DNA of 64,000 nucleotides from Bin87 sp963692995 (lineage in GTDB: Bacteria > Chloroflexota > Dehalococcoidia > Lucifugimonadales > UBA3495): contig OY843611.1 in NCBI GenBank assembly GCA_963692995.1, positions 1,798,001 to 1,862,000 of the forward strand, in the 5' to 3' direction. The notes below the pieces were generated by a model. That model searched no databases and was not told the DNA's origin. It worked only from the letters and a program-made list of their open reading frames with translations. A program made the translations under genes and the position numbers. This document shows positions 1 to 8,256 of the stretch, piece by piece. Within the stretch, counting starts at the first letter, position 1. Each line of letters begins with the position of its first letter.

Positions 1-1247
1 CTCACCACGTTGGCCGAGTTTCGCACCAATTGAGTGAGCGCCGAAACCACGCCGTAGCGGCTGCGCTCCACCACGCTCAGGATGCTGCTGCTGTTCGGAG
101 AATTGAATATTCCGGTGCCTGAACTCTGCATCATCATCGTGCCGATCACCACCCAAACCGGAGTACGTTCCGCCAGCGCAAAGGCCAGGACAAAGCACCC
201 CGCCGCAGTTATCGCGATGCCGCATACCGTCGGAACGCGCCAACCGAAACGGTCGGCCAATCGGCCGCTGAAGGGGCCAATCACCACCATGCACACGGCT
301 GGCGGAATCATCATCAGTCCCACCTGTTCCGGTGAGTACTCCAATACCCGTTGCAGGTAGAACGGCATCATGAACCGGGCCGCTGACGAACCGAAAAAGG
401 ACAGCCACGCTGCGGCCACGCCCAGCCCGAATATCCGGTTGGCGAACAGTCGCAGTTCCAGCATTGGCGAGTCGACGCGCAACTCCCACCAGATGAACGC
501 CGCCATGAGGACGACAACCGCAACTGCGCCGACCACCACCGGCGTTGACAACCAGCCCAACCCGCTTCCGTTGCCCACCACCAGCAACAGCACCAACAGA
601 AACATCCCGGACACCGCGGCTCCGGTCCAGTCAAATGCGTTTCGCCCCCGGTGATACTGACCCGCATTGGCACCGCGTTCCAGCAGGAACCACGCCATTA
701 CCAAAACCAAGCTGCCGGCAGGGACGTTGATGAAGAAAACCGACTGCCAGCCCAACCATGCCACCAGGAATCCCCCCACCGCTGGTCCGGCGACAGCTCC
801 CATTCCCACCACGCTCAGGTGCGTCCCCAACGCCTTGCCCCGCTCCGAGTCCGGGAAGGCCGCTATCATCATCCCCATCCCGCATCCCTGGACCATACCC
901 GCGCCGACGCCCTTCAGAACGCGCATCGCCACCAGGAACTCGAGGCTGGTTGCCAAAGACGCGCCCAGCGAGGCCAGCACGAAGATCGCCGTACCCGCCA
1001 CGTAAACCCGGCGACGCCCGATAACGTCGCCCAGCCGCCCCATCGGCAGGAGCAGCACACTGATTACCAAAGCGTAGGCAACCACAACCCACTGCACCGA
1101 CTCCAGCGAGGCATCGAAATAAGCCTCGATACCCGGCAGCGCGACCAGCACGCTACCGTGGTCAACCACCGAAAAGAACGTTCCGGCAGCGATCGTCCAA
1201 AAGGCCCACCACTTGTAGGACGGGCTGGTCGTGATTCGCTGGATCAA
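1..1247 (-). CDS. MFS drug exporter, DHA2 (EmrB/QacA) type, partial
   Basis: Probable proton-driven exporter of the inner membrane. The C-terminal part lies beyond the left edge; about 415 residues are visible. The frame reads GRLGDVIGRRRVYVAG, a classic MFS motif A in the loop after TM2, then many hydrophobic segments and a second cytoplasmic loop motif, SGRLADRFGWRVP, which fits the 14-helix DHA2 layout. No ATG or GTG lies upstream before the in-frame TAA, so a TTG at 1247 (beginning L-I-Q-R-I-T-T) is the best start, with a weak GAG about 9 bases ahead. The gene lies just downstream of two other minus-strand MFS genes. The substrate cannot be told from the sequence. Confidence 0.8.
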   Translation of the reverse strand, partial: MIQRITTSPSYKWWAFWTIAAGTFFSVVDHGSVLVALPGIEAYFDASLESVQWVVVAYALVISVLLLPMGRLGDVIGRRRVYVAGTAIFVLASLGASLATSLEFLVAMRVLKGVGAGMVQGCGMGMMIAAFPDSERGKALGTHLSVVGMGAVAGPAVGGFLVAWLGWQSVFFINVPAGSLVLVMAWFLLERGANAGQYHRGRNAFDWTGAAVSGMFLLVLLLVVGNGSGLGWLSTPVVVGAVAVVVLMAAFIWWELRVDSPMLELRLFANRIFGLGVAAAWLSFFGSSAARFMMPFYLQRVLEYSPEQVGLMMIPPAVCMVVIGPFSGRLADRFGWRVPTVCGIAITAAGCFVLAFALAERTPVWVVIGTMMMQSSGTGIFNSPNSSSILSVVERSRYGVVSALTQLVRNSANVV

Positions 1248-1337
1248 TGCAAATAGCTCTACGCGGACGAAGTGAACCGATTATTAATTATAATGCTATT
1301 TCCGACGAATTATGCCCCAAAATGGGGGCGCTACGTA

Positions 1338-2642
1338 TCAGGCCAGCCGGCGTACTCGGCCCAGCGTCGCACAGCAAACCAGCGCCAGCGCCAAACCCAA
1401 AGCGCCAATGATTACCATTGCCGTGGACGGAGACGTAACATCCGAAAGGATGCCGACCCCCAGGCTGGCCACGACCAAGAACCCCCGGTCGAAGCTTTGC
1501 AAGCTGGTCATCCGCCCTCTCAGGCGGTCCGGCGCCAGCGTTTGGATCAGCGTCCCTCGGCTGGTGCGAAACACTGCCTGACTGAACGCCATGGCCGCGA
1601 TGATGAAGAATGCCAATGCCATCCACGTCGCATAGGCGAACATCAGCAGCGTTACCGAACTGGCTATCGCGGTCCCCAACGCCACCTTTCCCTTGGGAAA
1701 AATAAAGCCGAAGGACGCCATGAACAGAGCGGCCAGCAATCCGCCCACTCCGGTGATGGCCAGGAGATAACCACCCACGTTTGCCTCGCGTTTCAGCACC
1801 TCGGTGGTGAACACCGGAAAGAGGAACCAGGCCGGATGCAAGATGATGTTGGGAATGATGGACAGCAGCATCATTTGGAAAAAAGCCCGCTCGCCGCTCC
1901 AGATGTAGCGCAATCCTTCCGCCATGTTTGCCAGGGCGGAGCCCCGCTGCCGAGCGTCGCTGGGTCGGTAATATGGCGTCCGCAACCGCGAGATCATCGC
2001 AACGTTGCAGAGATAAAGGCACGCTTCTATTGTGAAGTTCCAGAAGTAACCGAAGGTGAAAATCAGAATCCCACCGACGAACGGGCCCACGATCCGCGTG
2101 CCCGTTATCGTCAACACATTGGTCGCCAGGGCGTTGCCCAGCATCTCCCGGGGCACGGTGCCGGCGATCAGGGACTGGCGCATCGGCTGCACTATGGAAT
2201 GGCAGGTTCCGGCCAGGATAACGTACCCGTAGGCGTGCCACACCTCCACCCGTTGCGACAGCACCAGCAGCGCAAACGCAAAAGCCAGGCCGGCCATCAC
2301 CGTTTGCAACGTCATGACCAGCTTGCGCCGGTCAAACCGGTCGCTGAGGACGCCACCCCAAGGTCCGGCTACCAACCCCGGCAAGGTGTTGATGCCACCG
2401 ACGGTGACCACCAGCAATCCGGCAACGTTTGAACCTTCCGACAGGTCCCGTACCAACCAGCCCACGCTCAACAATTGCAGCCACTGGGCGTTGTTGGCGA
2501 AGAAATTCCCGAACCACAGGAACCGGAAATCTCGGTACGCCAGCCACGCATCCAACGTGTGCAGACGGGGCAGTGCCGCTATTCGGAAAATTGGCCCTCC
2601 ACGAAGCGCCGGGACGTCCGCCAGTCTGGTTGACCGTCCCAA
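1338..2642 (-). CDS. MFS_3-type exporter (EntS-like), tandem copy 1
   Basis: A 434-residue transporter with about 12 hydrophobic segments. The loop GVLSDRFDRRKLVMTLQ is MFS motif A, and the overall pattern (LHTLDAWLAYRDFRFLWFGN at the start, TGTRIVGPFVGG mid-way) resembles the MFS_3 or transmembrane secretion effector group that includes enterobactin exporter EntS. It is closely similar along its whole length to the next gene (2908-4149), so the two are tandem duplicates. The start at 2642 is a TTG with a poor ribosome site, and the true start is uncertain. The substrate is unknown. Siderophore or small-metabolite export is only a family-based suggestion. Confidence 0.8.
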   Translation of the reverse strand: MGRSTRLADVPALRGGPIFRIAALPRLHTLDAWLAYRDFRFLWFGNFFANNAQWLQLLSVGWLVRDLSEGSNVAGLLVVTVGGINTLPGLVAGPWGGVLSDRFDRRKLVMTLQTVMAGLAFAFALLVLSQRVEVWHAYGYVILAGTCHSIVQPMRQSLIAGTVPREMLGNALATNVLTITGTRIVGPFVGGILIFTFGYFWNFTIEACLYLCNVAMISRLRTPYYRPSDARQRGSALANMAEGLRYIWSGERAFFQMMLLSIIPNIILHPAWFLFPVFTTEVLKREANVGGYLLAITGVGGLLAALFMASFGFIFPKGKVALGTAIASSVTLLMFAYATWMALAFFIIAAMAFSQAVFRTSRGTLIQTLAPDRLRGRMTSLQSFDRGFLVVASLGVGILSDVTSPSTAMVIIGALGLALALVCCATLGRVRRLA

Positions 2643-2880
2643 GTTTTAGCCGGCTATTTTCTACTCGATAATTGCAACTGTCAATCCTGACCCGCAAACA
2701 TTATTTGATTTCACCTTGTACCGAACCGGGAAAACCGGCCAGCCTTCTTCGATTGACTCATCCTCGTCAATCCCGCAAAAGTTGTTTCGCCGCCTTTGGG
2801 CGCGGGGCCGCGCCGGACCAGCCGGTTCGACGCAGAACCGACCCACTCCTGGCGCGGGCCGGTGTGCCGGTCGTGAAAAG

Positions 2881-2914
2881 CGCCGAGTTCCTATCTCCGC
2901 CGAGTTCCTATCTC
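2881..2914. repeat. 17-bp tandem duplication over a stop codon
   Basis: Two exact 17-bp copies (2881-2897 and 2898-2914) lie head to tail. The stop codon of the MFS gene to the right (2908-2910 on the minus strand) sits in the second copy, so the gene end is duplicated downstream. It is one of at least six such arrangements in this window. Confidence 0.9.
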
Positions 2915-4149
2915 AACTGACGCACCCGACGCAGCGACGCGAGACACGCCAGGGTCATCGCCAGGCCCACTGAGCCGATGGCCAGTATCGCGAGGGACGA
3001 CGACGTGAAATCGGCGAACATTCCGATGAGAACGCTCACGACGATCAGGAACGAACGCTCGTATGCCAAAAGCGCCATGGTTCGGGCGCGGAACCGGTCC
3101 GGCACAATGGTTAGAACCAGTGTGCCCTGGGTCGTGCGGAAGTACGCCTGGAAGAACGACATGGTGGCGAGGACCGTGAACGCCGCCCAGAGCCAGGAGG
3201 AATACGCAAAGATCATAGTGCTGATGGAGGCGCATACCGCCGCGATGAACAGAATGTAGCCCCGACGAAACGGAAAACCCCACGTCGCGATTGTAAGCGT
3301 GGAAATCAACCCGCCTACCCCGGTTATCGCCAGCAGGTATCCGCCCGTGTCAACGTGCGCCTGTAGTACCTCTACGGTGAACAGTGGCAGGAGAAACCAA
3401 AGCGGGTGCAGGATGGTGTTGGGAATCACCGACAACACGGCGATTTCCAGCACTTCGCGCTGCTGCCGCCAAAGGTGCAAAATGCCGTCGCGGATGTCGG
3501 CAAATGGGGTTATACGACCCGATGCTCCCTCGGGCGCAGCCGAAACGTAATGCGCCCGCATCGGAAGCAGCATGAGGACTACCCCCAGGTACAGCGCCGC
3601 TTCCAGGGCAAAGTTCCAAAAATAACCCAGCGTGACGATCAGCATCCCGCCCACGAAGGGGCCGAAGATGCGGGTGCCCGTAACGGTCAACGTGTTGATC
3701 GCGTAGGCGTTCACCAGAGCCTCGCGCGGGACGGTGTTGGAAATCAGCACCTGCTGCATCGGCTGAGTGATGGCCAGGCACGAACCTGATATGAGCACAT
3801 AAGCATAGGCGTGCCACCATCTGAGGTAGTCGCTGGTGACCAAAAGCGCAAAGCCCAGCGCCAGCGCGGCGCTGAAGGATTGTAGCGTTATTACCAGCTT
3901 GCGACGGTCCAGCCGGTCACCCAGGACGCCGGCTATCGGATTGACCACCAGGCCGGGCAGGGTGTTGAGAGCGCTGACTAACACCACCAGCAAACCGCCT
4001 CTGCCCGACCCTTCCGAAAGCACCTGGACCAACCATCCAATGCTCAACAACTGCAACCACTGAGCCGTGAAACCGCAGAAGTTGGCGAACCACAGCAGTC
4101 GGAAGTCTCGATATTCCAGCCAAGCGTCCAGCGTATGCAAACGCGGCAT
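2908..4149 (-). CDS. MFS_3-type exporter (EntS-like), tandem copy 2
   Basis: A 413-residue paralog of the neighbouring gene at 1338-2642. The two share long aligned stretches such as RLHTLDAWL, AQWLQLLS, DRRKLV, and TGTRI then GPFVGG, and end in a matching Arg-rich tail. Motif A is present as GVLGDRLDRRKLVITLQ. I chose ATG 4149 (MPRLHTLDAWLEY), because it begins where the conserved region begins and follows a CTGAGA sequence. A GTG at 4248 would add 33 low-complexity residues. It is separated from its paralog by about 265 bases in which I see no gene. The substrate is unknown. Confidence 0.8.
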   Translation of the reverse strand: MPRLHTLDAWLEYRDFRLLWFANFCGFTAQWLQLLSIGWLVQVLSEGSGRGGLLVVLVSALNTLPGLVVNPIAGVLGDRLDRRKLVITLQSFSAALALGFALLVTSDYLRWWHAYAYVLISGSCLAITQPMQQVLISNTVPREALVNAYAINTLTVTGTRIFGPFVGGMLIVTLGYFWNFALEAALYLGVVLMLLPMRAHYVSAAPEGASGRITPFADIRDGILHLWRQQREVLEIAVLSVIPNTILHPLWFLLPLFTVEVLQAHVDTGGYLLAITGVGGLISTLTIATWGFPFRRGYILFIAAVCASISTMIFAYSSWLWAAFTVLATMSFFQAYFRTTQGTLVLTIVPDRFRARTMALLAYERSFLIVVSVLIGMFADFTSSSLAILAIGSVGLAMTLACLASLRRVRQLR

Positions 4150-4248
4150 TCTCAGGAAACCAAAAATAAGCCTGCTCTCATGGTGCTGTGGTGCCCGGCA
4201 TAGGCCCGGCGGCCACGCTGACGGGGTGTGGGGTGTATGGGCTGCCAC

Positions 4249-4439
4249 ATAGTGCGTCCTTACCGGATCGCCCCTACCGGATAGTGCGCCCCTACCGGAA
4301 GGATGTCAATGCTGCCGATTGTTCCGGGCCGATTGTTCCGGATCGTCCCGGCCCCCTGCTATGGTATGATGGCGACCGCTGGAAACGGCGCCATTTGTCC
4401 GCTCCAATCTCCCGGTATCCGTCTCTGCCGGTATCCGTC
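4249..4439. repeat. cluster of short tandem duplications in a leader
   Basis: Three short repeat sets sit between the MFS gene and the DUF1800 gene. A 19-bp sequence at 4249 recurs at 4281 with two differences, with a partial copy between them. An exact 14-bp unit is repeated head to tail at 4314-4327 and 4328-4341. A 12-bp unit occurs at 4412 and 4428. The stretch has no convincing ORF and probably holds the promoter of the DUF1800 gene, though no clear -10/-35 pair is visible. Confidence 0.8.
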
Positions 4440-4451
4440 CGAGGCCACCTC

Positions 4452-5915
4452 ATGACTCTAGCCGACTCCAAGCCCGTTGCCGTCCCTACCGCCACATTCG
4501 ACACGCAACGCGCTCTGATCGCCCACCTACTCCGCCGGGCCGGTTTCGGCGCAACTCCCGGGGAACTCGACATGTATTGCGCGCAGGGTTATGCGGCTAC
4601 GGTGGAGTGGCTGCTGCGCCCGGAGGCCCAGCCCGATCTGCCAGATGACATCATCGAGCGGTACTACATCGACTGGAAAGAGAGCCGGAACATCGAAGGA
4701 GCGCTCACCGAAACCGTGTACCGGATGAACAGCAACGCCGGCGTCAAACCGTTGCAGGAAAAGATCGCCCTGTTCTGGCACGGTGTTTTCGCCACCGGCT
4801 TGGCCAAAGTTCTCCACGAAAAGACCATGCTCAACCAGATTGATTTGTTCCGGGAGTATGGCTTGGGCAGCTTTCAGGAACTGCTTCAGCGACTGGCTCG
4901 CGATCCGGCAATGATTTTCTGGTTGGATAACAACTTCAACCACAAGCATGCCATCAACGAGAATTGGGGCCGGGAACTGCTGGAACTCTTCTCCATGGGC
5001 GTTGGCATGGACGGCCAAACGAACTACACCGAGGACGACGTCCAGGAAGCGGCCCGCGCCTTCACCGGCTGGACCATAGACGACGACAATGTAGCCAGCA
5101 TCCCCTACGGCAAGATCCCGTGGCTCTTCCGTTATGATCCCGACGACCATGACGATGGCGTCAAGACCTTCCAGGGCGAAACCGGCAATTTCAACGGCGA
5201 CGATATCATCGAAATCGTATGCCGCCAGCCGGCCACCGCTCGATTCGTCAGCCGCCACCTTTACAACTTCTTCGTCGCCGACGACGCGCCGGTTCCGGCC
5301 TGGCAGAACACCCCGCCGGCCGACCCGCAAGCCATCGCGCTGCTGGAGGAAGAATATTTCCGCTCCGGTTACGACATTCGGTCCATGCTGCGACTGATGT
5401 TCGCCTCGGATTTCTTCAAGTCGGAAAACGTCCGCTTCGCCCGGGTGAAGAGCCCGGCTGAGGTGGTGGTCGGAACCCTGCACTTGGTAGGGGACTTCAA
5501 GTTTCCCCGCACCGGCATCATGGACACCGCCCTGGAATGCCGCTACATGAACCAGGACCTGCTCAATCCGCCGTCGGTGGAGGGTTGGCATACCGGCCGA
5601 GAGTGGATCGACAGCGGCAGCATGGTGGAGCGCATCAATTTTGTTGCCGACAACCTCGGCGACGCCGGCCATTCCGGCGTCCGCAACATGATGGACATCC
5701 TGCTGGCCCGCGAACCGGACGCCGCCGGCCCGAACCCGACAGCAATAATCGACGGGTGCCTGGAGCTGCTGGGCTACGTCGTCCTGCGGGAGGACAACCG
5801 GGCGGCGTTGATCGGGCAGGCGGACCAGGCCCTGCGCGACGGCTCCGACGCCGAGTCGGTGATCCTGAACGCGCTGCGGATGATCGGGTCAACGCGGGAG
5901 TATCAGTTCGCCTAG
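4452..5915 (+). CDS. DUF1800 family protein
   Basis: A 487-residue member of the DUF1800 family, whose biochemical role is not established. Hallmarks are the N-terminal HLLRRAGFGATPGELD, the central NENWGRELLELFSMGVG, EAARAFTGWTIDDDN, and the later NPPSVEGWHTGREWIDS. A longer frame exists upstream, but ATG 4452 follows GAGG at the right distance and begins just before the conserved region. No signal peptide is visible, so it is probably cytoplasmic. DUF1800 genes usually pair with DUF1501. This copy has no DUF1501 neighbour, whereas its paralog at 38961-40367 does. PaREP1-like genes follow 15 bases downstream on the same strand. Confidence 0.9.
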   Translation: MTLADSKPVAVPTATFDTQRALIAHLLRRAGFGATPGELDMYCAQGYAATVEWLLRPEAQPDLPDDIIERYYIDWKESRNIEGALTETVYRMNSNAGVKPLQEKIALFWHGVFATGLAKVLHEKTMLNQIDLFREYGLGSFQELLQRLARDPAMIFWLDNNFNHKHAINENWGRELLELFSMGVGMDGQTNYTEDDVQEAARAFTGWTIDDDNVASIPYGKIPWLFRYDPDDHDDGVKTFQGETGNFNGDDIIEIVCRQPATARFVSRHLYNFFVADDAPVPAWQNTPPADPQAIALLEEEYFRSGYDIRSMLRLMFASDFFKSENVRFARVKSPAEVVVGTLHLVGDFKFPRTGIMDTALECRYMNQDLLNPPSVEGWHTGREWIDSGSMVERINFVADNLGDAGHSGVRNMMDILLAREPDAAGPNPTAIIDGCLELLGYVVLREDNRAALIGQADQALRDGSDAESVILNALRMIGSTREYQFA

Positions 5916-5930
5916 TCCGTAGGGCGTCCG

Positions 5931-6422
5931 ATGTCTGATATATCCTTTACTCCCGAAGCGGTTGAGGGCGCGATACGCTATGGAATGCGCGGCGACCGGG
6001 GCCGTTATGAACTCGGCACGGACGACGCCGTACAGAAGAATGCCACTTATGGGGCCAACCTGGCCCACTACCGGAGTGTCGCGCAAAAATGCCTGGAAGA
6101 AGGCGACTATCTGCAAGCCGCCGAAAAGTCTTGGGGCGTCTATACCCAGACCATCAAAGCGATTTGCGCCGGCTATCGCATTAGAGTGTCCACCCACAGC
6201 AATATAATTAGCGTGGCTAACCAGCTAACTGCATTGGCGCGCAACTCGGATCCTGCCACCGGCGCTATGCTGCGGCAGGGATTCCAGTCTGCCCGAAGCC
6301 TGCACCAGCATTTTTACGAGGCTGACCTGCCGGACGACGAGGTGGAACGGTCGGTGGAAGAAGTAATGGACGCCATCGACCTGCTGCAAACGACGTTCCA
6401 CTACGAGGCAAGCGATGTCTGA
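5931..6422 (+). CDS. PaREP1/HEPN-like protein, copy 1
   Basis: A 163-residue helical protein. The core KCLEEGDYLQAAEKSWGVYT resembles the PaREP1 family (HEPN-like four-helix proteins known mainly from archaea), where a short GD-Y/F-x-Q-A-x-E-K motif precedes a Trp-Gly. A following SARSLHQHFYEADL segment continues the fold. Its last 8 bases overlap the start of a second copy, so the two are translationally coupled. The family's function is not settled. HEPN relatives include RNases and toxin components, but the R-x4-6-H RNase motif is not evident here. Confidence 0.75.
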   Translation: MSDISFTPEAVEGAIRYGMRGDRGRYELGTDDAVQKNATYGANLAHYRSVAQKCLEEGDYLQAAEKSWGVYTQTIKAICAGYRIRVSTHSNIISVANQLTALARNSDPATGAMLRQGFQSARSLHQHFYEADLPDDEVERSVEEVMDAIDLLQTTFHYEASDV

Positions 6423-6894
6423 CGTTGCTTTTACTCCACAACAGATTGAAAGCGCCATCCGCCACGGGATGCGCGGCGACCGGCAGCTTTACGAATTCGA
6501 GTCCAGTGACGCCGTACAGAAGAACGCCACTTATGGAGCCAACCTGGCCCACTACCGGAGTGTCGCGCAAAAATGCCTGGACGAAGGCGACTATCTGCAA
6601 GCCGCCGAAAAGTCTTGGGGCGTCTATACCCAGACCATCAAAGCGACTTGCGCGGCATTTGGAATCCGGGTATCTACCCACGCCAACCTACTCAGCGTCG
6701 CTCAATCACTGACGATGCTGGCGGGCAATGCTGACCCGGTTACGGGAGACCGACTGCTCCGTGCACTGCACACTGCCCGAAGCCTGCACCAGCATTTTTA
6801 CGAGGACGAACTGGCCGACGCCGTGGTGGAACGAGCCTTAAGCGAAGTAATGGACGCCATCGATCTGCTGCAAACGCTGTTTGGCCGGGAGTAG
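6415..6894 (+). CDS. PaREP1/HEPN-like protein, copy 2
   Basis: A 159-residue duplicate of the preceding gene. The DNA of the central part (about 6510-6640) is almost identical to 6030-6160, coding the same AVQKNATYGANLAHYRSVAQ and the motif after it. The N-terminal 30 residues and the stretch after QTIKA differ more. It overlaps the first gene by 8 bases, and its TAG abuts the ATG ATG of a decayed gene. The two proteins could form a heterodimer; that is inference. The preserved frame in both copies argues that both are in use. Confidence 0.75.
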   Translation: MSDVAFTPQQIESAIRHGMRGDRQLYEFESSDAVQKNATYGANLAHYRSVAQKCLDEGDYLQAAEKSWGVYTQTIKATCAAFGIRVSTHANLLSVAQSLTMLAGNADPVTGDRLLRALHTARSLHQHFYEDELADAVVERALSEVMDAIDLLQTLFGRE

Positions 6895-6897
6895 ATG

Positions 6898-7227
6898 ATG
6901 CAAGACAGATTCGTGGCCCATATTGGGGATTATGCCAAGTACGCGCTGCTGCGCGCAGTGACCGGGGCAGGCATTTGGGCGTTGCTTGGTATCTCCATCC
7001 CGACGGGGGAGCGGGCGGCGATTTCACCGATTATCTCGCCAGACCGGATGTATGGCGCCCAGTTGACTGTGAGCTAGCTGAAGTCCTCCCCGTTGGCACG
7101 GCTCCGGCGCGACGCGTTGTCCCGCCCGGTGATGCCTCCGGCCAACGACCGCCGCCTGGAAACCATCGGCAAGTTGGAATGCGGGCTGCCAGCAGGCGCT
7201 ATTGAACTAACCCAGGAGCGGGCATGA
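6898..7227 (+). pseudogene. frameshifted remnant of an MQDRFVGDIGD-type protein
   Basis: The reading frame begins MQDRFVAHIGDYAKYALLRA, recalling a widespread uncharacterised protein that opens with a similar sequence and continues with LGV-x-WYL-x-P-D. Here that continuation (LGVAWYLHPDGGAGGDFTDY) lies in another frame from about 6972, and a likely C-terminal piece (PPANDRRLETIGKLECG) lies in a third frame ending at TGA 7225-7227. At least one frameshift, probably with an internal deletion, has destroyed the gene. It directly follows the PaREP1-like pair, so it may once have been its third member. Confidence 0.6.
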
Positions 7228-8210
7228 CCACAGTTGTTGAATACCCACGGTCCGTTACGGGACAGTACCAGTACCATGACGTAATCGGTTTGCTGTCCGG
7301 CGGCGGTCCGGGTTTCAGCGGGCCGGTATCGGTGGCGCTGGGCCCAGATGGTCTCCTTCACGTAGCGAGCCGCGCCAATCCCAACCAGCCGGAAGCGGTA
7401 CGAGTAACCCGTTGCACCATCGACGGGGATTATGTAGGGGAGTTCGCCGGCTGGGGTGAAGCCCCTGGTCAATTCATCTGGATCACTGCCATCGCCTTCG
7501 GGCCGGACGGCAATCTGTATTTGTCCGATGAAAACACCCACCGCGTCAGCCGATTCACCGCCAAGGGCGAGTTCATCACCTGCTGGGGTGAGTTCGGCAG
7601 CGATCCCGGTCAGCTGAACCGACCCTCCGGCTTGGCTTTCGCGCCGGACGGGACGCTGCTGGTCGCGGATTCATTGAATCATCGGATCCAGCGGTTCACT
7701 CCCGATGGCGCCCTCCGCGCGTTTTGGGGAGCAATGGGTGCTGGCCCGGGCCAGTTCGATATGCCTTGGGGCGTGGCCGTTGACGCAACCGGGCATGTGT
7801 ACGTTTCCGATTGGCGTAACGACCGAATACAGAAGTTTGACGCCGCCGGCGCCCACATCGCCACCTTTGATGGCAAAGACCGCGGCGACGGGTTCTCTCG
7901 TCCCAACGGATTGGCGGTGGACCGCGGCGGGCGGATCTACGTTTGCGATTGGTGGAATGACCGCGTGCAGGTACTGGAACAGACCGGGCGCGTGATCGAT
8001 ACCCTTATCGGGCATTCCGGCACCTCAAAATGGGCGCGCACCTTCCTGGACGCCAATCCCGACATCGAGGAAAAGTTGAACTTGGCGACCCGGAATATCG
8101 AACTCAAACGCCGTTTCTACCGCCCCACAGCGGTGACCGTGAGCGATGACGGTCTGGTCTTTGTGGCCGATTGCTACCGCCATCGCGTGCAAATATACCG
8201 CCGATTGTAA
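7224..8210 (+). CDS. NHL-repeat beta-propeller protein
   Basis: A 328-residue protein built of about six NHL repeats of 45-50 residues. Repeated signatures include GQLNRPSGLAFAPDGTLLVA, GQFDMPWGVAVDATGHVYVS and FSRPNGLAVDRGGRIYVCD, each followed by N-x-R-V/I-Q. It should fold as a six-bladed propeller, used in this family for ligand or protein binding and sometimes for enzymes. No signal peptide is seen. ATG 7224 overlaps the TGA of the upstream remnant and follows GGAG closely. It resembles the NHL protein at 36740-37774, including a C-terminal SKWA/G-x7-LDANP segment. Confidence 0.85.
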   Translation: MTTVVEYPRSVTGQYQYHDVIGLLSGGGPGFSGPVSVALGPDGLLHVASRANPNQPEAVRVTRCTIDGDYVGEFAGWGEAPGQFIWITAIAFGPDGNLYLSDENTHRVSRFTAKGEFITCWGEFGSDPGQLNRPSGLAFAPDGTLLVADSLNHRIQRFTPDGALRAFWGAMGAGPGQFDMPWGVAVDATGHVYVSDWRNDRIQKFDAAGAHIATFDGKDRGDGFSRPNGLAVDRGGRIYVCDWWNDRVQVLEQTGRVIDTLIGHSGTSKWARTFLDANPDIEEKLNLATRNIELKRRFYRPTAVTVSDDGLVFVADCYRHRVQIYRRL

Positions 8211-8256
8211 ATTTGCTACCATCGGGGCAGAGAGACTGGTAATAGGAGCGAACGGT

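Noticed and set aside
631..1092. 153-residue minus-strand ORF rich in Gly and Arg
   Set aside because: It is a shadow of the DHA2 exporter in another frame; the true frame shows motif A and membrane helices.
1272..2432. 386-residue plus-strand ORF opposite the first MFS_3 gene
   Set aside because: Its composition (Gln, His, Arg) is that of an antisense frame of a membrane-protein gene, with no family motif.
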